Below, piece by piece: positions 1 to 10,300 of a DNA stretch of 64,000 nt. Under the pieces are notes generated by a model that was not told where the DNA came from, searched no databases, and saw only the letters and a list, made by a program, of their open reading frames with translations. The translations under genes and the position numbers were made by a program. Source of the stretch: Ephydatia muelleri (taxonomy: Eukaryota; Porifera; Demospongiae; Spongillida; Spongillidae); the NCBI GenBank assembly GCA_013339895.1, contig JABACO010000017.1, positions 7,437,690 through 7,501,689 of the forward strand. Direction: 5' to 3'. The first letter of the stretch is position 1. Every line of letters starts with the position of its first letter.

Positions 1-219
1 AAGGCAAATGTAACGAACTTGGATGGATCTGTGTACCATTGGTGGTTGAATCGTATGGAGCCTGGGGGGAAAGGAGGCTTTGGAGTCTATCTCCCAGCTA
101 GCTTCCTGATTAGCCACTTGCTCTTCCAAGGCAAAGTTACTGAGCTCTACGGACGGCTGAATCTTCATCTGGTACGAGCTAATGTCATTGCCATCCTTTC
201 ACATAGCCTCCATCAATGA
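1..219 (+). repeat. LINE family A 3' fragment (C-terminal domain)
   Basis: Read in the frame starting at base 3, the first 80 bases give KCNELGWICVPLVVESYGAW, the signature of the family A C-terminal domain. After a one-base frame change the match resumes and ends in ELYGRLNLHLVRANVIAILS. Only the last ~70 codons of the element are present, and the window edge may hide more. The frame change and the lack of an upstream RT make it a dead 5'-truncated copy. It is repeated at 49900-50127 as part of the large duplication. Confidence 0.75.
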
Positions 220-369
220 CGTAGTGTAGGCATAGTTAACGTTTTGTGTACATTGTGTATTCCCTTTGTAGTCTAGTTGTGTGCTATGTTAAATAATAAA
301 CAAAAACCAAAAACATAATTATATTATGTTTATACAAGACAACAAGCCAGCAAATATTACCTCCTGAAC

Positions 370-580
370 TTCAAGTTCAATAAAACAAAATATGGTTGAC
401 CATCTAAGCCGATTTCACTTCTCCATTTAACACGAGAACCTCTCTCAGTCACAAACTTGTTACTCAGCTCATCGCCTCACTGTAGGTTTTGTCCCATTTG
501 TTAGCTATTCTGTAAGCCAAGGCTTTTACAACTGAGTCTTTTAATCTGCACACCACTTCTTCACTCACATCTCTCAAACC
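370..580 (-). repeat. LINE family B 3' fragment
   Basis: On the minus strand this reads ALAYRIANKWDKTYSEAMS and then, after a frame change, RGSRVKWRSEIGLDG. That is the tail of the family B C-terminal domain (compare 43612-43900). It lies in the 3' flank of the CABIT-SAM gene, 330 bases beyond its stop. It is degenerate and non-functional. Confidence 0.65.
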
Positions 581-908
581 TCTTAATCCAGGTTCACATG
601 CATACTTTGAACACGTGCAAACAAAAATCAGAACCATTTATCTTTTGAAAAAAAAAGTGACACACCCAAACGCAGAAATAAGCAGTCACACAAACATGCC
701 AACAACTGGTACACAAAAGTAACACACCTGATACACAAAAGCAACGCATTTAACAAGAGCAACAATGAATGTATTTACTAGCAAGTTCTGCTGCCATAAC
801 ATTTCCTGTGATTTCCTTCTCAATAAAATATAACCTACGAGTAGAGCTGTATCCAGTTGTGCCAATGAAAGATACACATGGACAACCCCACCCTATCCTG
901 GTATTCTC

Positions 909-1201
909 TTATGAATAACTGGATCTATTGCTGCCCCCCAGGAGAGCTCGGATATTCTGAGAACCCGATATCACCTTTAGGAGTCTCATTCTATGCAATT
1001 TGGAAGTGATCTTGAGTTCCTCTTGAAGCATCTGTTCCGTGCATTCCGAGAGGATGTCCCCGCTAATCTGCTCTGTGCTGAAAGTATCAGTGTACTGAGT
1101 CAGGCCCATGTGGTCCAGCAGTTTTATGACCTGGTGAGAGTGGAAGAGACAATCACTTCGAGCAGCTGTGTACAACTGTGGTTCAAAGTACAAACCATTC
1201 T
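909..1201 (-). CDS. Terminal SAM-domain exon of CABIT-SAM gene, copy 1
   Basis: The exon follows a TCTCCCAG acceptor and runs to a TAA at 911-909. It encodes a SAM domain: [17 protein letters not shown], then [20 protein letters not shown], then [20 protein letters not shown]. The helix pattern (LL..MGL..Y...F....I.G..L..L....L...L.I....) is typical of SAM oligomerisation domains and parallels the C-terminal SAM of GAREM. An alternative AG two bases further on would change the entry phase. Confidence 0.85.
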
Positions 1202-2528
1202 CTGGGAGATACTAGTACTAGTCACATACGATGTACAGGTATAGATTGGAGGCTGGTAAACACACAAAGCGTTCAATACAATATAGCCAAAATAAGCATT
1301 CTGTTCAGGTGTAATATCCCAGCATGTTCAGGTGTTATATCCAGGTGTAATATCCCAGCATATCCAGGTGTAATATCCCAGCATATTGAGGTGTAATATC
1401 GAGGTGTAATATCGAGGTGTAATATCTCAGCATATTGAGGTCTAATATCCCAGCACATTGAGGTGTAATATCCCAGCATATTGAGGTGTAATATCCCAGC
1501 ACATTGAGGTGTAACATCCCAGCATAATATCCCAGCATATTTAGGTGTAATATCCCAGCGTAATTTTGTTGCATATTCAGGTGTAATATTCAGGCATAAA
1601 TATCAAGCATTTCATTTATATTTAATCAATCAACACAATCCCCTCACACTTCCCACACTTGCTACTATAATCGACACAACACATCTCATTTTGGGCACAA
1701 CATGGCTGCACAGATGCATGACAAGTAGCATGGGAATCTGTGTGTCTATGTCTCCAGACCACCTTCGGTCACCAACATACAGACGAGATCAAGATGAGAG
1801 GCTCTCTACTGTAATCACTTGGGCTCAAGAAAATGTGTGCCCAGAGGAGAGGGTTAAAAGCTGGTAAGCGGTTGACAGGCTGCGTGTAAGTTCAGGGGAC
1901 GGGAATTGGCAAGGGTTAAATGGAATGAGGAGAGACATTCTAATTTGATAGGTCTACACAATGGAGGAGGGACCATGTAGTAGAGACCCACACTACTGAT
2001 AACCACACACAGCTTTCCTATCTGCGACTACACTAAGTGTCAACTCCCTATAGCTGAACTGTGTTTGTTTAAATTGGTTGTATCCAAATATGTATATGCA
2101 TGTGCTGTATTGTGATCTCTGTGTGATGCTTAGGTGCCACTAAGGTGATTGCTAGCAAAAGGTGTTAAATATCTCTGAGCCTAAGGTCTGGGGGGAAAAG
2201 CTTCCCCTCCATTCATATCTTATCTAACCTACTGTCCCCAGATAATGATCAAAGAATATGGGCTGCAATTTACTCAGTCACATAGGCAACCCTTGCTGGC
2301 CTGCCTTGCTCTCCTACCCACCACTCTCTACTTGCACGTGTTCTTGCTCAAACATCAATGGTGGGCAGCACCCATTGGGCTTCTACCCTGACCTAACCAA
2401 TTAACCAGCGTCGTGGTGTAGCAAACTGGCTGACCCAATGGTGACCAGCGTTAGTCCATTGGATCCTAGCGAGGCTCAGTGGTGAGTGGTCAGCACCCCT
2501 ATAGCACACCCGACTGGCTGGCTGCCTC

Positions 2529-2564
<36 letters not shown>

Positions 2565-3796
2565 TCATGGGCAAACAATTATTAACTCATGATGGGTGTT
2601 GTGATCAGTAGTATATAGCAAGCTAAGCATGAGAGGGAGTGTGAGAGGGAGTGTGAGAGGGAGTGAGAGAGAGAGTGTGAGAGAGAGTGTGAGAGGGAGT
2701 GTGAGAGAGAGTGTGAGAGAGAGTGTGAGAGGGAGTGTGAGAGGGAGTGTGAGAGGGAGTGTGAGAGGGAGTGTGAGAGGGAGTGTGAGAGGGAGTGTGA
2801 GAGGGAGTGTGAGAGGAGTGTGAGAGGGAGTGTGAGAGGGAGTGTGAGAGAGAGTGTGAGAGGGAGCATCTAAACATCTAAAAGTGTATGTGATCCTTGT
2901 AATGGAACCATTGCAGCAAGAAATATCAATTAACCATCTGCCCCATTCTCATCACAACTATGGTTAAGGAGAATAAGGTAAAGGCTGGGGAGGAGGGAAT
3001 TAACGGCTGGGGAGGAGGGAGGTTAAGGCTGGAGGGTGGGTCAGGGTAGGAGGGAAGTAAAGGCTGAGCAAAGGGTTAAAAGCTGGTAAACGGGTGACAG
3101 GCTGCATGTAAGTTCAGGGGACTGGAAGTGGCGAGGGTTAAAAGGAATGAGAAGAGACAGCTCTAATTTGATAGGTCTAAAAAATGGAGGAGGAACCATG
3201 TAGTAGAGACCCACACTACTGATAACCACACACAGCTTTCCTACACTATAAAGCTGAACACAGCTGTGCATGTGTTTGTTTAAATTGGTTGTCTTCGAAT
3301 ATGCATGTGCAAGTGGTATTGTGATATGTGTGTGTATGTGAGTGGTAGTGATGGTTGTGTGAGGTAGATGTTTGTGTGAGGTAGATGTATGAGGTAGATG
3401 TATGAGGTAGATGTATGAGGTAGATGTATGAGGTAGATGTATGAGGTAGATGTATGAGGTAGATGTATGAGGTAGATGTATGAGGTAGATGTATGAGGTA
3501 GATGTATGAGGTAGATGTATGAGGTAGATGTATGAGGTAGATGTATGAGGTAGATGTATGAGATAGATGTATGAGGTAGATGTATGAGGTAGATGTATGA
3601 GGTAGATGTATGAGGTAGATGTATGAGATAGATGTATGAGGTAGATGTGTTGTGTGAGGTAGATGTGTTGTGTGAGGCAGATGTGTTGTGTGCATTTGTA
3701 TGCAGAGTCTATGTGTGTACGTTACAATACAGACAAGAAACCATCCACCCATTCTCAATAGAGTCACAACTGTGGTAAATCGAAATCAAAGTTTGA

Positions 3797-3829
<33 letters not shown>

Positions 3830-5704
3830 CCCCAATGACTGCAGGCTAATTTGTATCCCGTAAGTGTCAGAAAGTCAGCATCCATGTGGATGGGTACTTC
3901 AGATAACAGCACCAGTTTAGAAGCATTCATGTGGATGGGTACTTCAGATAACAGCACCAGTTTAGAAGCACACATCATTCTTCTCCTACATTGTATTTGA
4001 AGCCCACAGACCCTTGGTATCATGCTTAACATGAACCATTGGTGGCTGAATAACCTGCAATAATAACAATAAATTGCCATTCTCCCATTCTCCATGTTTA
4101 GTGTTATGTGTGGTGTGGTGCGTCTATCATCACATGACTGCACAGTGTGTGTGTGTGCGTGTTTTTGTGTGTGTGCAGGTGTGCATGTGCATGTGTGTGT
4201 ACAGGTATATGTGTCCATTTGTGTGCATGTATGTGTGTGTGTGTGTACAGGTACATGCATATGTGCGTGTATGTGTATGTTCATGTGCATGTGTGTTGCG
4301 TATATGCATTAATTTCCTCTTGTATGCCTGGTGTTCATCACACTGTGTCCCCATAGTCACACAGTTGAATACGCAAGTACTCCACTAAACTAGAAAAATT
4401 CCCAACAAGTAAACAGACACACACACACACACACACACTCACATGTACACGGCACACTCCCCCACACAACCAATCGCCTTTCTAAGAGACACAAACCAAA
4501 CTCCCCTGACAAATCCACCCATCCGTTCACACAATGCCACAAGATACAAACCATAGCAATGCAGTGTGAGGCTTTGGAATGCATCAGGGCAGATGTGTAC
4601 GTGGACACAAAGGTTCTGATGTGTACGTGGACACAAAGGTTCTGATGTGTGAGTTATGACTATTCGTTAAGGATACAACCTAAGATGGCTGTGCAACACA
4701 ACCTCATGTTGTACTACCATACTTGTCTTTTCACACAAGCGCTTTCTTTGTCAACCTGTCTCCCATTGGCAACAAACCCATTGGCAGGAGTGTTTTATTT
4801 TAGAAATGATCTCAAGGTTACAACCTGCCAGGAGTGTTCCAGGAGTGTTTGGCAGGGCGGTCCTGTCACATACAATCACCCACAACCACACAGACAAGCA
4901 TGCACATGTACATGTACCACATGCATTTACGCACACACATACACCCACATACACACACACATGATGCCCACACATCCACACACATGCACACAAAAACGCA
5001 CATCCACCCATGCAAACACATATGCATACACACCTGCACACGTCCACAATGCACGCATGTAAACTACAACACACCATGCACACACACTTGCACACACACC
5101 CACATACTCACACACTTGCACACACACACAGAGGTGAGGAGTTGCTGAATAGTTGTGAAGCCCACAAGAGGTCACCTTGCCAAAGATCATGCATAATGAA
5201 TTCACTAAGCTCATCACCTGACAACAATCACCCAAAGGAATGGGTCTACCCTGAGCACCTTGAGAACACACAAATGATGTGTTAAATGGGAGCCTAAACA
5301 TGTGTTGCTGGTTTAAATAAACTGATGATCAATGATTGATAAAATAAGCATTATGGACAAAACTCATCAAGTCAAGAAGATCATTTTCTGCCAAGTGAGT
5401 AGGTAAAGCCAATGGCAGAGTTGAATGAGGGGAGAGTGGTGAGGGAGGAGTGGTGAGGGAGGAGTGGTGAGGGAGGAGTGGTGAGGGAGGAGTGGTAAGG
5501 GAGGAGTGGTGAGGGAGGAGTGGTGAGGGAGGAGTGGTGAGGGAGGAGTGGTGAGGGAGGAGTGGTGAGGGAGGGATGGAGGTCTTATGACATTATGACA
5601 GAAACCAATCAGGATAGTATAGCCATGATGATGTGCACACACGCACAACACACATGCAAAATCCACATACAACACAGACACATGCACACACTTACACACA
5701 ACAC

Positions 5705-5746
<42 letters not shown>

Positions 5747-6793
5747 ATACTTACACCAGCACCACTTCCACATCGGAAAAGCACGCATACTAGTAACACG
5801 GAAACCTCAACTTGGCAAAAAGAGTGTTGCGTGAAACCTTAATTATAAACTGTCTTCCCAGAGTCAGTCGGTAGGACAGAGCAACTTCCATTACACGCAC
5901 ACCACCCGGTTTCCCAACTGGCTCACATGACCTCTTAAAACCAAAATCACCAAGACACTGAGGAGACCATTGCCTGATCTGGGGAGACCATTGCCTGATC
6001 TGGGGAGACCATTGCCTGATCTGGGGAGACCATTGCCTGATCTGGGGAGACCATTGCCTGATCTGGGGAGACCATTGCCTGATCTGGTCCTACTACTAGT
6101 GCAGTGCTGCTGTGCGAGAGGAGGTGGGTACTAAATGGAGCATGAGTATATGTGTACTATGTGGACACACACACACACGCGCATGCACATGCACATATAC
6201 TCACACACACACACACACAATTCACCAGTGGCATGCTAACTGATTGGACCTCCTCCACTGTTCTTAATTGCAGAATGCAATGAACTATGTTCAACACTTG
6301 TAGGGACACCACATAGCTGTAGTGTCAACACCAAACACATGGTACGTGCCCCCATGCATGTACAGGGAGCGTCAACACCAAGCACAGGTACATGGCCCCA
6401 TCATGCATGTACAGTGTGTCATGGAGTTTATATTTGTATGGCCTCGTGCCAAAATGGCCACCATGATAAAGATTTGGAATTGATGAGAAGTGGAAAGTCA
6501 TAAAAGTTTTGTTTTTAATGTCATTAGAAAGCATTAGTACCACCAGCCTTACATCACTTCCAGACATCACACAACTGCTAGCACCACCAGCCTTACATCA
6601 CTTCCAGACATCACACAACTGCTAGCACCACCAGCCTTACATCACTTCCAGACATCACACAACTGCTAGTAATTATCAAATGTGCCTCCATACACATACA
6701 TGTATGAACACACACAAGAACACACACATGCACAAGTTTACATAAACAAACATACCCACACACACACGCACACACACACACACGCACACACAA

Positions 6794-6842
<49 letters not shown>

Positions 6843-7339
6843 GTGGAACACTTGTGACTGAGTGGACAAACACACCAATCTCATGACACTCTCATAAAAG
6901 GCAAGTCTCGTCACCACAGATGGAGGTATTTACACTAAACTGCCTCAAACCATGTGTCTCTTTGGCAAGCTTTCTAATTTCCTGCATCACCTCCTCCCCA
7001 CCTCCGGCATCACCTCCACCCCACCTCCGGCATCACCTCCTTCCCCACCTCCGGCATCACCTCCACCCCACCTCCGGCATCACCTCCACCCCACCTCCTG
7101 CATCACCTCCACCCCACCTCCTGCATCACCTCCACCTAATCACATATCCCATGCTGTCATTCCATTGTGTGAACACAAGTACAGCAGCATTATGTAATTA
7201 TCAACTACGCCAGCTTCCCCCTCCCTCCACATATCTGTCCAACCAAATGATGCACGTTCACATATCTCACACTCACACCACACAGTACTGATGGTCACCT
7301 GTTCAGGTATTCTCTTAGCCACATAGAAGGTGGTGCCAT

Positions 7340-7382
<43 letters not shown>

Positions 7383-10300
7383 CAACAATTAGTCACTGCA
7401 AGGAGATAAAAATTAATCCCTCTGTGGCTTGACTTTTTCTTCGACTACGTGTACTTCAAACATTGTGGCCACTTAGCCCCACAGGCCAATGGCCCAGCAT
7501 ACAAACTACACATCTCGTCTGGACGTGATACACATCCAGTTGTGTGTACCCATCATCACTGACTCAAGCTCCACCACCCAAACCCACCCACCATTCTCCT
7601 CTCCCCTCCCCTTACCTCATTTGGGTCTAGTCTTGACAGAGCCTCCCTGTTCTCTCTGGCGTCCTGGCTGTTAGGGGTGACCTTTGTGGTGGTGGGGGTG
7701 ATGGTGGGGGTGATGGTGGATGCCATGACCGCACACTTGGGGATCATCAGTTCGTATCCGTTCTGTTGTTCATTCTGGTCCTCATTTCGGTGCTCCTGGA
7801 AGCTCAGCAGACACATCGAGCCGTTGCCCATCTTACGGATGACATCATAGCCTTCTTCAGGCGACACCATGTCCAGTTTGGTGCCATCTGGTGTGGAAGA
7901 GAAAGAGGGGGTCTAAAGTGTGCGTATGTGTGTGGTGCGTACACACATACACACCAACACGACACATATATACGCATACACAAACACGACACACACATAT
8001 ACACAACATGCACAGAGATGCACACACACACAGACCACACAAGCCTCAAGACTCTTTTGACCTTTCACACCCACATGTTTACATCAAACCCACAACCCAC
8101 AGAGTTGGGACACGCCCCTCTGTACACCTCCTATAAAAATATTACCAACACACACACCCCCACACAAGATCATGATTAAGAAGCATGCCAGTATAGACCA
8201 TAGAGACCAGTAGATGCAAGCACACTATCACATACACACACATATAAACACACACACACACATACACACACATAAACATAAACACACACATACACATATA
8301 AACATATAAACATACACACACCTCACTACACTTCTTAGCACAAATCTCACATACCATGCATGTACACTGTACATGCATTGACCCAAATATTAACACACAG
8401 AGCCCATCATCCTATACAGGCCTCAACATAATTTCATTGAACAAGTCAAAACCTCTCAACACTATGCTCTGAAACATAACACATGGCCAATTGGGAATGA
8501 TGCACTCACTCCTTTACAAATAAGAATTTTATTTTAGTCTATGATACACCTGGGAAATATATTGAGATCATAACAAGGTAATCACCTGTTCTCCTCCCTA
8601 CCTACCTCACCCTTCCCTCCTCTCCCTCCCCTCCCCTTCCTCTCCCTCCCCTTCCTCTCCCACTTTCCCCTATCCCTCCCTCCCCTTCCTCTCCCACTTT
8701 CCCCTATCCCTCCCTCCCATTTCTCCCTCTCACTTCCCTTCTCCCATTACCTGGTGACCGAGATCTCCGTCCCATTCCGGATCTGGTGAATGACATTCCC
8801 TCACTCCTCTCCAGAGTCTTGGCAATGTCGTCCTTCAGCTTGCCGCACATAGCCTTTGTCCCATGGTTCAGTTCCTCCAGCTGCCTGATCTTGTCGTTCA
8901 TGCGTACCATCTCATTGGATATGTGGGATAGATCCTTTGTGGATAGGAGGGTCAGAGCGGAGGTGGGGACAGGAGGGTCAGAGAGGAGGTGGGGACAGGA
9001 GGGTCAGAGAGGAGGTGGGGACAGGAGGGTCAGAGAGGAGGTGGGGACAGGAGGGTCAGAGAGGAGGTGGGAACAGGAGGGTCAGAGAGGAGGTGGGGAC
9101 AGGAAGGGTCAGCAGGAGTAAGGGAAGGAACAACAGGACACACACCATGAGCAGGGAGAGTACTACATGTCCTTATGCTATTTCCAGCCAGGCATCAGCC
9201 CTTGTGTGTGTAAACAGTGTGCCCTCTCTCGCTCAATGTATAGCACATGTGAGGAACTCAAGTCGCCATGGCACCCCTATGCCCCACCCCTAAATGAACT
9301 GGACAATAACCATATCTGACAAATGCATCGATCCCAAAATTGTTATACAAGTGTATCAAATAGGTTTTCGAGGTGTGTTGTGTGGGTGTGTTGTAGTTTT
9401 GAGAACCAAATGCAAACATGGCTATGGGCTACAAGCACAGCAGCACATTATCTAAGGTTACAGTATAATTGGAATTGAATTTTAATTCCATCTAGTAATC
9501 ATTTTAAATTCATTAGATGTTTCCATCTAGTAATCGAAATTCAAAACAATTTTAGTTCCATCTAACAGGTATTAATGCAGATCTAATTTAGCACATGATT
9601 AGTTCAAAGTGGCTATTCACTGTGTGTGACACCAATGGTCACTAAAGTTAGTGTGCCCCTGTGAATGAAAGCCAACCATAGCTGTTGAGAAGTGTAAGTA
9701 GCTCATTGTCATAACGATGACACATGTGTTGTATGAGTACAGAGGTTAAAAGAAGTTTTGCTACACCTATTATAATTCACTGCAAAGGATACTTCAGTAT
9801 TCTCACCCATAGGCTTCCCTGTTAACTCTATTTGGAGCATACTGATATTGTTGCTATTCTCAACGTAAACCACAAGATGTCTTGACATGCTGGCACTGTG
9901 TCCTGTGTGCATGTGTGCACACTGTATCTAGCGGTGTGTGCATGTGTGTGTGCATGTGTGTGCATGTGTGTGTGCATGTGTGTGTGCATGTGTGTGTGCA
10001 TGTGTGTGTGCATGTGTGTGTGCATGTGTGTGTGCATGTGTGTGTGTATGTGTGTGTGCATGTGTGTGTGCATGTGTGTGCATGTGTGTGTGCATGTGTG
10101 TGTGCATGTGTGTGTGTATGTGTGTGTGCATGTGTGTGTGCATGTGTGTGCATGTGTGTGTGCATGTGTGTGTGCATGTGTGTGTGTATGTGTGTGTGCA
10201 TGTGTGTGTGCATGTGTGTGCATGTGTGTGTGCATGTGTGTGTGCATGTGTGTGTGTGTATGTGTGTGCTGTTGCCCTCTGGACTGCTTTATGGAAGAAA

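Noticed and set aside
3346-3767. 173-codon minus-strand protein of [11 protein letters not shown] repeats
   Set aside because: It is the 13-bp minisatellite read in one frame and is destroyed in copy 2.
5752-5786. Possible 35-base micro-exon on minus before a GTAAGT donor
   Set aside because: Good splice-site match but too short to judge and no homology. RNA data would be needed.
5963-6086. Regular 21-bp repeats resembling a CRISPR array
   Set aside because: Units are contiguous with no spacers, and the organism looks animal. It is a VNTR.
7275-7350. Possible minus-strand exon ([18 protein letters not shown]) with a GTGAGT donor
   Set aside because: No AG acceptor in a suitable place, because the upstream side is an AC tract. 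Its end phase would create a stop with the SAM exon. Left out for lack of support, although a missing exon is expected in this interval.
9805-9889. Possible exon on minus ([20 protein letters not shown]) with a GTGAG donor
   Set aside because: Exons 10791-11006 and 8751-8934 already join in phase 0 into one continuous coiled coil. An exon between would break it. It could still be an alternative exon.
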